DNA of 64,000 nt from the NCBI RefSeq assembly GCF_018139145.2, contig NC_059480.1, positions 17,112,428 to 17,176,427 on the forward strand. The letters are read 5' to 3'. This DNA comes from Gymnogyps californianus (taxonomy: Eukaryota; Chordata; Aves; Accipitriformes; Cathartidae). Shown in pieces: positions 13,225-26,250 of this stretch. Numbering within the stretch: position 1 is the stretch's first letter; every line of letters begins with the position of its first letter. Made by a program: the position numbers and the translations under genes. Below the pieces are notes generated by a model, which worked only from the letters and a program-made list of their open reading frames with translations, ran no database searches and was not told where the DNA came from.

Positions 13225-13700
13225 GCTGGCAGAGAGGGCAGGAGATGGCCCTTGGAGGAGAAGAGCCACAGGAGCAGAGAGGTCAAGGTCAGATCTGGAA
13301 TGAGGACTCTGGCAACATCAGGAAAGAGCCAGGGGAAAGAGCAAATTAGCCTTTTCCAACACAAATATAACAATTAAAAAAGGCAGAACTACAAAGGCAA
13401 GAGAAAAGTGCTGGCAGGAAGAGGGGAAGACCACTCAGAAAGCAGTGTGCAGCAGGGGATTTGAGACAGAGCCCATCATCAGAGGAGAGGATGGGATGAG
13501 GCAGAGAGGAAGGAAAAGAAAGTGCAACCTGGCTAGGAGCTTCCAGAGCTGGCAAGAGCCCACGGAGAGAGGGCTGTGTGCACCCACTGCATGAAGGAGA
13601 GTGGCTTAGGGAAGACTAATGTGCAAAGGAGCTGGATGAAATGGAAGGATGGACTAACAGCATCCTCAGAGCAGAGAGCAAGCAGGAAAGCAAGAGCAAA
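13225..13700. other. Purine-skewed stretch (+ strand)
   Basis: The plus strand is dominated by A and G (repeated GGAAGAGG, GCAGAGAG and AGGAAAAG words) for almost 500 bases, without a fixed repeat unit. It is not a simple tandem repeat and no family is recognised. Confidence 0.45.
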
Positions 13701-16700
13701 CGAGAGGTATCAGCATCAGCTGATTTTACCAAATCAGCTCCCTTGTACAAGAACTATCCAATGCTAACCAAAACCCACCGGTTTCAGACTATGGGATTAG
13801 TCAGATGCTTCCAGACACATGTGCATGCGTGTTTTTGCTGGGGCATCAGGGAGGGTGGGCATCCAGAGCAGGGCACTACACCCTCAGTCTCACTTGATTC
13901 CCACATGGAAAAGTGGCATGGGGTTCAAATGTCACATGCTCCCCCACCTCTGCTTCCCCTGCTGCATCTAGTGCATGATCCCACGTCCATCACAGGCACA
14001 CTTTCCAGCCAAATGGAAAACGGCTTTGTGGTCACGATGCGCCAGATGGTAAGTGCATAGGTGTTTGTGCTGTGGGGATTGTGCTGTGTACTGCAGAAGT
14101 ACCTATTGTCTCCAAGCCAGATCAGGTTAGGAATAAAGAGCAAGGAGAAGAAATTCCCTGCTCGGTGCTGCAGCCAGAAGGGGATGTGGGGCTCCCTGGA
14201 TTCAGAGCCATTCTACTACTTTCCCTCGTCCTCTGCTTTGCCATCAGCCTCTTAAAAAGCCCCAAGATCTTGGCACAAACCAGGCTGTACACTAAGGAAG
14301 GGAATCTGAATTTCCCCAGCTGCAGCGTCGAAGGCTGCTGCCAGCCTGAGGGCATAGCCACTGCACTGACATACAGACCTAATGATCTGCACTGTTCAAG
14401 GCATCAAATGCTTGACAAAACTCGCCCTGCTCAGAAGGCCACGCTCGAGCTGTATTTCTGTGCCGTCTTTTGTGTGAGGCTGGGACTGACTTTGAGGAGG
14501 TCAGGAAGAGCCTGATGGCTCAATAAATAAGAGACACTTGGGAGAGTCAGCAGAACTGACAGCTCAACAAGATCCATGTTTAGCTGTCAAATCATTCCTC
14601 CATGTACAGAGATGCAGCTAAGAAGGCTGTCCACATACCTCCTGGGCTAGAGACAAACTTATCCCGCTAATTGGTCAAGCGGTACTTCGTGGAGAATGGA
14701 GCGAACTGAAAGAGGCGGTGGCATGTGCAATTAGAGCTGAGGAGGCTGAGGGCTGTGGCAGGACATAACGTTGTGCCCAGACCACTTTGATGTATTAAAA
14801 AGATCACTTTGTCCATGAAACGTTTTCGTGTCCTGTTCAACCACAACAACAGCAGCAGCCCCCTTCTGTTTTTTAATGATTAAGCAGCTCGCAGGTTGAC
14901 TGAGCAAAGGCTGAAGGGGAAAAACAAAGAGATATATATAATTCTGCTTGCAGAATTTACTTGAAAAGGATGGGCTAGACATTCAGATGGTGCAAATCAG
15001 AGTCGCTCCAGGGAACTCGCTGATTTACACAGCAGCGGAGGATCTAGCTCAGCGTGCCAAAGCGAGCAATGTACTCAGGTGTATATTGGCTGGTTGAGAG
15101 GCACTATTTGAGTCAACAAGGCTGTCCAAGCCTGGCCCAGACTCTCTGCAGCCCCTTGAGCCCTCAGCTGCATTTGTCTTTCACAGGAACATGAGACACA
15201 GGGAGAAAACTGGCTCCCAGGCTGCCAGACCAAGGGCAAACACTGCAGACAAAGACCCCGCTCTCTGGGGATACGGGTGATTGAAACCTGCTTCCTTGCA
15301 GGTAACTCTCTAGGGCTTACTTAGTTAAAGTCCCTGTCCCCAGCTATGGGGCCCGTCTCAGTCTGGCTTTCATGGACTCCTGCTACCACCTGTCAGCTCA
15401 GACTAACCTGTTTTTCAGGGCCTCCTCTCTCCTTGCTCCTTTTGAGGAGCTAGCTCCCTCTTGGAGAGGACCTCGGAGCAAGCATGCCTCCTCCACCTCC
15501 CTTCTCACCTAACCTTGCTCCTAAGAACCAAGCAAATTTCAAAAGCACACCTAGAAAAAAGTTGTGAACGTCAAACACTTTATAGATCCCTTCCTCTTCT
15601 TTCCCTTAAAACTATGTATTCTGCTCTCCATGCTCCTTTTCTGCCCCTCTGCATTAGTTTTACACTATTAAACAGCGGGCTTAGGCCCCCTCCCCGTGTA
15701 GGACACACCTCTGAAAATCACTCACACACTTTAGAGGGTTTGCAACATGGAGGAGGAGAAACAGTGAGGCCAGCAAAGTGCTGGAAGAGATTGCCTGGGG
15801 AGAGTCTGTAATTTCCATCACTGAGGCTTTTCAGAGTAGGAACAAACAAATATTTGTGAAGAATGGCTTAGACAGAGTTGATCCTGTCTCTGAGCAGCAG
15901 ACAGATCTTCAAGTCTGTTCCAGCCTTCTTGTTTATGCTTCTGTGATTGTGATAGCAATTGTGACATATTCTACAATGGGGTTGAGCAAAGCCAGCTGAA
16001 GGCCCTATGGATCATCTTCAGGGCTGAAGCTGCTTACAGGAAAGGAAGCTCATGTGCAGTATTAAGTTACTTTACGGTTTTGTTCCAGACGCTAAATCGA
16101 AGAAACTTTGTTCAGAAATGGTATGACAAAGAAGCCGGGTCCTAAACAGGTACAGTGACTGCCCTTCTTTTACCATCTCCAAGATGCTCTATCTCCAGCT
16201 TACACTTCAGGTGCATGAGGCAGCTCACATTCAGAGCACCCACTGTATGGGCTGTAAATATTTGTGTTAGACAAACAGAGGGCTTCTTTTGCCCTGTTCC
16301 ACAGGAACGCCCATCCGGCACTCGATGCTGAATCCCCAATTAAAACCTCCCAGAAGCTAGACAGGATGCAGTGAGTCTGGCCAGGAGCAGGGAAACGGCA
16401 GGCAAGGAAGCTTTCAGAAAATCAGCATAGGTGCCCCAGACAGCAAAATGCTCCACGTGTCTGTTGTACAAAGACCCACGTGTGTCTGCAGTGGATGGAA
16501 GGAAAGAAGTTACTCCAGAAACATCGACGCAAGCCCACCACCTTATGGGGAAAACAAATGGTAGGGGAGCTATCTAATCTACTCATCGCAAAGTCTTTAA
16601 GCCACAAGACGGTATTTACTAGCTGGTACCAGACAACATTCAAGCAAGAACAGAAAGTCACTTTCCCAGCCCTCCTTGTGAATTGCTCCCATCTGTGCAA

Positions 16701-16839
16701 GAGAGCAATCCAAAGTCCTTATGCCCATGACAGCACTGCAATCACATGCTTTGGTTTTTAAACCCAAAATAGTGCGAGCCAGACCATGCCGAGGCTAGTA
16801 CATCACATGCAGCTGTGCTGATAAAGAGGAGACATTGCA

Positions 16840-17010
16840 AGCGGCTCTCCGGGGCGCGGGTTGCTAGGGAACATTGTGAAGCCACCGCAGATTTCGCTGC
16901 AACTTGCTGGCTCTTTCCCCTCTTCCCACCTCGCTTGCGCTGTGCCAGCTTCTTCGCCCTGAGAGTGCCGTTCTTCCTGTCTGAAGTCTGCAAAAACAAA
17001 TCTGCCGGCA
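16840..17010. promoter_or_regulatory. CpG-enriched patch with an RFX-like word
   Basis: This short stretch is richer in CpG than its flanks (GCGGCTCTCCGGGGCGCG and several later CpGs). At 16860-16872 it contains GTTGCTAGGGAAC, close to the two-half-site X-box bound by RFX factors but with one mismatch in the second half. A regulatory role is inference only. Confidence 0.25.
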
Positions 17011-20000
17011 ACAATGGAGCACGATTGCTTGGCATGTGTTCCCGAGAAAAGAAATCTCTCTAGCCTTTGATTTTCAAAGGCAGCCAGCTGATGGGTTGGG
17101 GAAAAAAACACCCTCGCCATCTTCTCCATGTCTGTGTGTTATTTCATTCAACCTGTGCTACGATTAAGGGTGGGTGGCAAGCCCAAGTGGTGCAACTCAA
17201 CGGGTTGACTTCATGGGAGCTGTGCCAGCTTGCAGATGGCAAGACATGATGCCCTGAACGCCACGCTGTGCCCTCTGGACCCCTCCTCTTGCCCTAATGT
17301 GCTGCTCTTTGGGAGGGTGTTGCAGGAGTCTGCAGAGCTCTGTGAACACGGCTGGGCACCGCATGGTGCTACCACCTCTCCAGTGGGCCGCAGGGCTTAT
17401 GAGAAAGGGCACACAAGCAAGGGAAGGGCTGCTGGAGAACTCGGAGGGAAGGAAAAGGAAACTTCTGCCTTCTCAAGAAAGAGCTGGGGTAAGGAGAGAC
17501 CAGTGACCAAGGTGGAAACAAAAGGCTTTCCAGTATTAATCAATCTTGAAACATTTTGACTGAACGATTAGGAAATGGAATGCTCCCTACTGAGGCATTA
17601 GAGATTTATATTTAGATGTTGGGTGTTTTTTTCCACCCTGCATTATTTTTAGCTACTAGTTGATGCTAGGCTGGTGGTGGCTGCTGTCAGATCGATGAGG
17701 CTCTCCCGTGATAGCAGCTGGATGAGAGATGGCAATTGGAAACGGGATCTCGTTCATCCTGGGATGCTGCCTATTGCTGGAGTCCCTGGCCACACAAGGA
17801 GACAGCGCAAGAGCAGAGCAGTGGCTGGTTCCCCAGATCTGTACTCACACGCTGAGGCTGTGGGCCTGGTCAAATGTCCTTCAGTACCAACAGTGACTTA
17901 ATTAAACTCTAAAAGTGGCAGAGAGGAGACACCTAAAAAGCCTGTATAACTAAGAAATAACAAGAAAGAACAGATTTGGAAGTGATTTTGAGAGATCGCT
18001 TAATAAACCTCCTTATCCCAAGAAGGAGGACAATAAAGTATGTGTTTGAGGACCTATAAGACACGTTACTTCTGGAGACTGAGGAAGAAGCATTTCATTT
18101 TCTTAGTAATAGCACAGCACAAATCTTGGGTGTCCACGGTGCTTGTACTCACAACACCCTCTAGACAAGGGGAAATTCATGTAATCCCCAGGGCAGACCA
18201 GAGCTGCAGTTTCTACCCGCTGCAGGGTCCTTTCTGCAAGAGGGACCATCACCGGATGATGAAGTGGTAAAAAATACAAGAAGCATAAACCAATAAAATC
18301 AATAGTATGTCAAAAGACTAATTCGTCCTTGACTCCAGGTAATTTGTAATTAGACTGCTTTGAGATAGGAGGATTTATGTTTCTTCTCAAAAACAGACTC
18401 TTACGCAGTGTGACAGCGTGCTTTCTTATTTCATGACAAGCCAGGCAAGGATGGTCAAGGTCTCATCTCGAACTTCGCTCAGTGGCACAGCAGCGGCACG
18501 CCAATATGCAAATACCCTCCATGCATTCATGTTATGTATCACGTGTTAACCTCTACACAAACAAGGATGATTCTCATTTTATGAGGGAATACAAAAAGTT
18601 GAATGCAAGTGTATGCCAGTACATTAGCATTCCTATAGAGAACTTGCCCTGCACCACTGCGTCATCCTCCAGTGACCCTGTGGCATGACCTTAAAAATGA
18701 GAAATAGTATCAGCATCTCCTAGAGCAATTGTGCGAACAACACTAGCCCACCTTCATTTCCCCTTTAATCTACATTTCAGAAATTATATTCATCTGCAGA
18801 GACATGCTAGGTTGATACATGCCAGGCACAATTTATTCCTCAGTTCAAGCCATATGGTTCTAATAATAGTGGCTAATAAAGGAAGAGTATGTTTTCACCT
18901 GTAATTTTTCAAATCCCATCAAAAAGTGGAGCAACACAGAACACTGCAGACTGCAGCACAGCACATGTGCTCAGTCAAATTTTGCACTGCTCTGCACTTG
19001 CTCTGCTAATGGCCCTTAATTAATATGCACAACCAACTCAGCATCAAGGGCAAAGAGAAAGTGGTACAACTATGTGTTTGCAGAAATCGTACCTTAAATT
19101 AAAACAAACAAAGCAACTGCAAGTTTAATAAAAGTGTGTTTTGGGATCAGAGCCCTGTAGCAGACTTTGGAAATAACCAGGAAGAGAGAACATCAAGTTA
19201 TCTAATGGCTTTTTGGCAATCATTTTACTTCAGAAATAAATTTTCTGGTAGTACGGAGACAAATGCTCAAGGCCAACCTTGCCATCTTGGTCCTGGCATG
19301 TCTCAGTAACCTCTGTAGTTAAAATCATCCATTGGGCACTCCCAGGAAAGACAGCCAGTAGATATCTCACAGAGGAAAATCAGCAAGTAGCAACCATAGC
19401 TAACTCAGTAAAGCTTAATGGAAGGGAAGCAAGGGCTACAGCTGGTATTAACACCCTGGTCCAGAGCTAGGGGATTTCCGCCTAATTTATTGTGGAAAAA
19501 AGTATCATTCAGAAAGTCATCCATACAGCACATACTGCAACACAGCGTTTAATATAATAGCCTGGCATCATCTGACTCCAGATGAAAGGGTAAGAGGATA
19601 TATTTATACTGCACATGACTTCAGCCTCCAAGAATGCACCTCAAGCCAATAGCAATGTGGTCTTTTACCCAACGGTGTCCTTAGCCTGCCACAACTACTG
19701 TGCTCATCTGCCACAAAAGCATATCTGTGTGCAGCCTGGCTTGCTGGGGGGAGGTTGGAGTATAGTTAACAATCCAGCAAGCTTTGCTGCACCTGCTTAT
19801 GGAAGAGAAACCCAACAAGCCATAGAGAGGCTAAGCTGGGAGCCGCAAAAGGAGCTGCAGCAGATGGGTGCCCTTGGAGATGCCAGCAATATGCACATGG
19901 CCAGCAAGGATGCGTGGACTTGGGTTTCACAGCTCACCTCTGGGCTGAGCTAAAACCATGTTCTCTGAACCCGACAAATCCAACAGTGAAGACAGGCTTA

Positions 20001-20802
20001 CTCCAAAGGACTGAAGTGAGGCACAAGGCCACCTCAACAGGATAGCCTACACTCCTCAGCACAAAGAGGGGTTAGTCCAGGGTAACTCTGGGACACAAGT
20101 CTCCATTGAGGTCCATGTCGTGAGTCTGACTTGACCGTACAAACCCACTTGAAGAGACTGTCCTTCTGTTTAGGGGCTGCAGAATAAATAGGATCAGACT
20201 CAAATTTCCTATTAGATACATGTCTAATTGCTCAGGGTGTCACAAACTTCAGTGCAGCACCTAAAAATTAGTTACCTCCCTTACTGCCATGTTTATTGGT
20301 TCAGCTCTTTAGGAGTTGAGGTCTATTAGTTCTTATCTCATGGATTAGGAGACCAAAAGATAGTGGAAAGGGAAAGAATAAGATGACCATCTGCCTTCTC
20401 AAGCAACTGGAAGTTGTCTCCTATCATTCAGGGGTTCCAGCTGTTTACTGTACATATATATTCCTTTAAATCCAGAACAGTTTCTGTCTACAGCAGGGAG
20501 ATTTTGCACACAAAGTGAATGCCAGAAGCTTACATTCCTCTCTTAGGGGTCATATCTCCTGATACACATGACCCCTACTGAAAAGCATCCAACTGGGGAC
20601 GCTTCTTGTTAACATCACAGAAAGAATCATCATTAAAAAGCCAAGCCCTCTGGAAAGGAAGGAAAAAAAAACCATGTCGCTAATAATCTAAGCGGCTCAT
20701 TTCTAACTATGCATTTTTAGTCCAAGATGTATTTCTCTCTTAGCAGCAGCTTTCAGATTTTCAGACCAGATCCCCACCAACACCTGCTCTCTCTGCTCAG
20801 TG

Positions 20803-20839
20803 AGTACTAGTGCTAGCATGCTAGTACTAGCTCTAGTAC
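20803..20839. repeat. Cluster of nested imperfect palindromes (CTAG-rich)
   Basis: AGTACTAG, GCTAGCATGCTAG and TAGTACTAGCTCTAGTAC overlap to give a largely self-complementary segment. It could fold as a short cruciform. No known element is recognised. Confidence 0.5.
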
Positions 20840-22835
20840 GGGAACTAGCTGATGCAAAGTTCACGGCTGCCTCCACTTTGCATCCCATGCACTTTCCCAA
20901 AGCTAGCTGCTGTGTTTTCAGCGACCTGAGAAGAAATACTTGTTCCCTTCGTAATTAGATTCACAGTAAATGCGGGAAGCGAAGCAAGAAGAACACAATG
21001 TTCAAAGCTGCCACTCATGGTTAAATAATTAGTCAATATTACGCTCAAATGCTGCCTTCAGTGTTCATGCCAATCTGTACAGGGAGGCATTTGTCCTTAC
21101 GTTACTTTGGCGCCTCGTTTCAGTGATTTCTATAAGCTGGCAGTCTGGCCTCAGCAGCGAATGGGTCACACCACTGCTAATTCAGATAGATTACTAAATA
21201 CAAATAAGAATGGAGAGGGATTAAAGGTGGTGAGGTGTTAACAAAGCTTTGGTAAGTAATATATGCAAGAAATCCTTTCACCTGATTTTTATAAAGTAGG
21301 CCTTGTTGAAAAACAAGGGGGCTAATTAGCTGATAATTAATGCAGAACCATAATCCTGTTTGGTCTACATGTCTGTTATACACACAGAAGTGCTATCGGT
21401 TCACAATGAGAGGGATTCGGTTGCTTCTCCACACTGCATAGGAGCCCACTCCTTTTGCTCAACAGTCAATAATACTGTGGGCCCTGGTAGCATCCTGAAA
21501 CAATTCCCAAGTCTGGTAACAGCAGTTCGCTGAGGTACTGCTCCATCTAGATATTTATGTTGCTCCTCCCAGTGCAACATTTATCATGGCTGTATTTTTC
21601 CCCATAGCATTTGTGTGCGCTAGAAGGGTTTCCTGACAAAAGGATTCGTGATGGCTTATAGCTGATCTAGAGCTGAACTTGATTCTTTTGGAGCGCTAGG
21701 TGATGCTTGAATGGATGCTGTTGCTTGTCTAAATAAGCTAACTTAGAAAGCACGAAGCATTTTATGAGCAATAGGAACAAGCACAGACTAACTCCTGGAA
21801 TGTTCCTGCATCACCTGCACAGCCTTTGTAAAACGCTTCCATCAAAGGAATGGAGACTATGTCAACATTTACCTTAATCACCTAGCAGCTGCACAGCTGC
21901 CTAGCTCATACCTGGTTAGGCTGTAGAAGTTTCACTTCCACCTCATGCCACCCCAAGGCAGGAGTACTACAGACGTGAATGAAGCTACCCTGTTGTAAAA
22001 CCGAAGCAGGAAGAAAAGCCAGCTGTAGCACACAGCACCCCTTCCAGCTCTGCTGGACTATGAAGCCCCTGCCTGGAAGCTGTCCACAAGGAACAACATT
22101 ATGATCTTAGGAAAAATTTGCTTCCAATGCATTTCACCAAGACTGAACTCAGTAAGGGTCAATGAAACAGCCACACACCACAGATGTAGCAACAAACGAT
22201 GCTCTGCAGCATGAAGAAGCCCAACCAAATACCAGCTCCTTTTCATAACGCTGCTTGCTCCTGGAAAGGAGCCACTTCTCCATGATCTTTGCCTGGTGCA
22301 GAGACTACTCTGCCTTAGGCTACCGCGAGCATCACTAACAAAACCGAGAACATTGCTGCTAAAACCAAGAGCATGTCTCACAAGCAGGTCCCGCGAACGC
22401 ATCCAACTGGCTAAGCGCAATTCTAATTTACAGCACCTGTTGGATACGGAGACTAACGAGCACTGAGGTAGTGGGTGTGTGCCTCAACACCCTGCCCAAC
22501 CTTTAAGCATGTGAAAGAGGGGGGAGAGGAGAAACACCGATAAAAGAACTCTGAAATGATTCATTTTAGTCTGAGTTTTACTATGCATGCCTGACAGTGA
22601 CTTCATTAACCCAGCTCACATCTGGGCTGCCACCCTCCCCTGGCTGCTTCATCCATCCACACAGCTTGCTGGGGGAAAAGAGAGTGAGATGGGATCCAAA
22701 TTAGAAACTATTTATGATTGTTGAAGTAGAAAATTAATTGCTTTTCTTCCCCTTCTTCCCCCATTCTGAAACACCCCTCCCAGGGAAATTTGTGCTGAGA
22801 AGTCCTTGTGAACAAACACATGGAGAGTAACAGTG

Positions 22836-22856
22836 GTACATATGGTCCATATGTAC
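22836..22856. repeat. Perfect 10-base inverted repeat with one-base centre
   Basis: GTACATATGG, a single T, then CCATATGTAC. The symmetry is exact. It is too short to be a transposon by itself. Confidence 0.7.
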
Positions 22857-23194
22857 TAGCAACCAAAAATAAACTGAAGTCTGAAATGCATACAGTCAAG
22901 CGGATTCATAATGTCTGTCTCTATGCCACGGTAACAGATGGTCAGTGAACTGTTACAAGACAGACCAAGACTAGTTAAACAGATGGGGAGTATTATTTTT
23001 ATACTGGTTTATAAGTGAATATTTAAGTTTCCACTTGGTTATCTGAATTACCATCAAAGGAGCACACTCCTGAAGTCCCCATCCAGCCAAAATCAAATTC
23101 CATGGAAGCTTTTACCCAAGGAAGCTACTGTGATTTCTTCTTATGGCCTTTTGCTGATGCTGCTAGTACCTGTGGCAAAACGCTCTCAGACCTC

Positions 23195-23380
23195 AGCAAG
23201 GATGGCCCAACGCTGCATGCCTCTGGAAGTCCTGCTGCTGCCGCCGGCAGCCTGGGGCGTTCGCTCAGCCTTGCCGGCCCCGCCGCGCTGCAGAGCTCTG
23301 TCCAATGCTGAAAGAGCCGTGGTGGCGGTGGCGTGCGAGCCACAGGGCTCCTCCGGCCGCATCGCCTTGTCTCTCTTCCT
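23195..23380. promoter_or_regulatory. Compact CpG-rich patch deep in the intron
   Basis: About fifteen CpG dinucleotides fall in roughly 160 bases (GCCGCCGG, GGGCGTTCGC, CCCCGCCGCG, GGCGGTGGCGTGCGAG, TCCGGCCGCATCG). The flanks are AT-rich with few CpGs. It could be an unmethylated internal promoter or enhancer, or a GC-rich insert. No TATA box, exon or known gene is recognised. Confidence 0.35.
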
Positions 23381-25687
23381 TCAGCAGGTTTTGTCCCTGT
23401 TACTAATTCATGAAGCAGGAAGGATGTAAACAGCTGGAGCTTAACTCAGCGGCTGAGAGGATAGTGGTGGCTAGCAAGAGCCATTACAGAGGGGGAAAGG
23501 GAAATGGGGCATTTTAGAAAAGACATGCATTTAAAGACTTGTCCATGTTGAAGGAATGCATGAGAAAGACCCAAGACACAGTAGACTCCTCTCCATTTTT
23601 GCAGTTTGCATTACTTTTCTTGCAAGTCTCTCACCTACAGACACAGTGGTCAGGTTCACTTTCCCCTTCTCAGGGTTTAAGCAGAACATCTGGGTTCACA
23701 AGAGGGCAGGACAGACTAAAAAATAAGTTAATTAACAGCTCACAGTACCTTAAATCACATTCAAAAACCTAAACCAACATTTGCTGAAGACACTGACACA
23801 CCTTGCTGCCTGATGTCTCGAAGGAACTGGGCTCTTTAAAAACTACTGAACACCCTTTGACAATCAGAGCAGCCCACCGTTTTGAAGGTGGGCAGAATAA
23901 TACTGGAGACAACCATATTCACTTAATTGCAAGAGGGGAAAAATAAAAGTGAACCAAAATACCTGTGTTCTGTAAGTGCCCATACACTGAAAGAATCAGT
24001 CTCCTGCCTACAAGACACCTGGTTCACATCTGCCCTACACCTTTTTAGCAATTCCTGCAGTGGGCAGGTGCAGATTAGTTAACCCCCACTTTAAAACCAT
24101 TTTTTTACAACCAGAGGGACGCACAAAGGCTTCAAGAGCGACTATGATTCAGGCCTCCCTTCAGCATGACTCTGCTGCAATCAGATGTGGTCACAATTGT
24201 TGGAACAGTGCTTGGTTTTGAAATCCCACCATCCAAATCCATTTCTTACCTTTCAGAGTGACCATTATCTTCTCACTGTTTGAAATACTGCTGACTACTG
24301 CTATGAAACTGCAGGGTTTTGCCTGCAAGCCTCAGAAGAGCTTGTACTTGCACTTCTTTATAAAGGAGTTCCACTTTGTGGCTGCATTATCTGTCCAGCT
24401 GCCATCAGAAAATAGTGCTAAAGAAAAATGAAACTCTCTTTGCAAGTATTTATTCCTAATTTACTAAGGGCTCACAGTATCCAGTGACAAAACCCAAAAA
24501 GTTCTCATTGAAATATTTCATTTACCTAACAGCTTGAAATCTCCAGGCTGAAGATTATGTGCGCACACACGCCTGTGTGCTAAGTCTTCAATTAAAGAAA
24601 ATATAAAAGCTTTGCAGATTAGCCACTGGGAGACTATTAAGCATTCTCAGCCTCATCTCTTTGCACATGGTATGTTAATGGGGCAACCACACACGGCTGG
24701 CTCCACAGATAACGGTTCAGATAACAGTGGCTTTGTGATACCTATCACTGGGCTTCAGAGGTGAGGGGGCCTGCCTTGCTTCATAGTTGATGACACCTTG
24801 TCAGCATGCCACGTTCTCCAAGTCAGTTCAGGAGTTCATTACATCTAGATAACACCCTTTTTGCTCTCTGGCTCATGTTTATTAATGCCATGCACAACTC
24901 AGTGATTCATCAGAGAAGATGGAGTGGTGTTCTGCAGCAGGCAGCCTCCAGTTCATCCACTGCCTTAGCTGGAGTTCACCACAGGGCTTTTAATTTCATG
25001 AATTTATTTATTGCAATTCCTGAAAGTCCAGTGCTGTTACAGAACAGGCTCATAACTGCACCTGACAAAGGTTCAGGGCTTGTCAAAATTAGTCTAATTT
25101 GTATGTCGTGTAAACAACATTAAGAGTTTGGAAGTTTAGCATTAAGCCTTCAGTTATTAAAACGGCATTTTAAAATATGCATGACTAGAGAGATATTTGC
25201 AGAACACATTATTGTTAGCATGGCTGATAGCCAGCACAGGCAAATAGTCTGTGCTGTGCTATTCTGTACTGTTCCACATACAGGACAGCAACCTACTGCT
25301 GCTCTCTTAGGCCAAGTGTCATAGTTCAGTGCACTCTACTGTGGAGATTAGTTTTCTGAGACCCTCTAGCAATTACACAGAAAAGGCTTTATAGTTTTCC
25401 TTGGCAGTTTAAAGTAAATCCAACTGAGGAACCGGCAATACCAAAAACACTTGCAAAACCTAGTAAAGGCTTTAGGCCTGATGCACAGGAGGTCAACGTT
25501 TTGAAATCCTTTGCATTAAACTTACATTACTTTTACTTCTTTCACTTGGACGTGCTTGTGACATCCCATTTCCACTCCTTCAATCTCAGTCCTTTTAACA
25601 TACCCTCTCCATGCTCTGCTTTGGGTACCAGCAGAAAAGAGTTGCTGGGAGAACAAGACCAAGATTTTTCAAGAATATAATCCCAAG

Positions 25688-25758
25688 TATATAGTATACA
25701 TATGTATAATACATACAATATACACATATACAGATAGTATAGCTATATAAACACACAC
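25688..25758. repeat. AT-rich low-complexity tract with CA tail
   Basis: Alternating TA, CATA and TATG words end in ACACACAC. The unit is imperfect. Confidence 0.8.
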
Positions 25759-26174
25759 TCACCTATAAAGTATCTAAATCATGAATCTGGGCAGCTCAAT
25801 GAAGTGAGCTGGAAGTGCTACCAGAACAGCATTTAGAAGATCGAGTCACTTGTCTCTGTGCCTAATACAGATGCAGGAAATTCTACCTTGGGCCTGTGTT
25901 TCTAAACTCATCTCAGAGGACAACAGCATCCAGCCACTGGAGCTGTGATCCTCTGAGACAGCAAGGCAAAAAGGAAAGAATGGCTCCTCACTCTATACCA
26001 AGACATAAGACAATTCCGTGCTGCTAGTTTTTTGATTTAGCGCATGCATGTTTTATAGGTACTCTGGTAGAGTATGAGAATGTAATTTGCAGGAAGACTG
26101 AAAAATACAAGGACACTTAAAGGCCCTTTGATGTGACTCAATTTCACTTAAGGGAAAAAAATTGGTGCTTACTA

Positions 26175-26250
26175 TATCATAGGTGAAATTTTGGCTCAGC
26201 CAGAGTCAGTGGGAGTTTAGCCAAGGGCCAGGTTTGCAAACCGTAATTTC
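26175..26250. repeat. Possible scrap of an old amniote interspersed repeat
   Basis: GTGAAATTTTGGCTCAGCC, AGTCAGTGGGAGTTTAGCCA and GGGCCAGG follow the order of a widespread old reptile/bird repeat that I recall as 'gtgaaatcctggccc...gtcaatgggagttttgcca'. I cannot name the family. Confidence 0.35.

Larger units (their letters stand above)
11074..20802 (-). other. LPP large intron, part 2: non-coding
   Basis: No exon or RNA gene is seen. Features of note are a purine-skewed stretch at about 12.9-13.7 kb and a CpG-richer patch at 16.84-17.01 kb. Open frames of up to 147 codons (14072-14515, plus strand) lack recognisable domains and are interleaved with frames on other strands. Confidence 0.8.

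Noticed and set aside
14072..14515. 147-codon plus-strand open frame
   Set aside because: No recognisable domain, no splice or promoter context, and overlapping frames elsewhere. Length is within chance for 64 kb on six frames.
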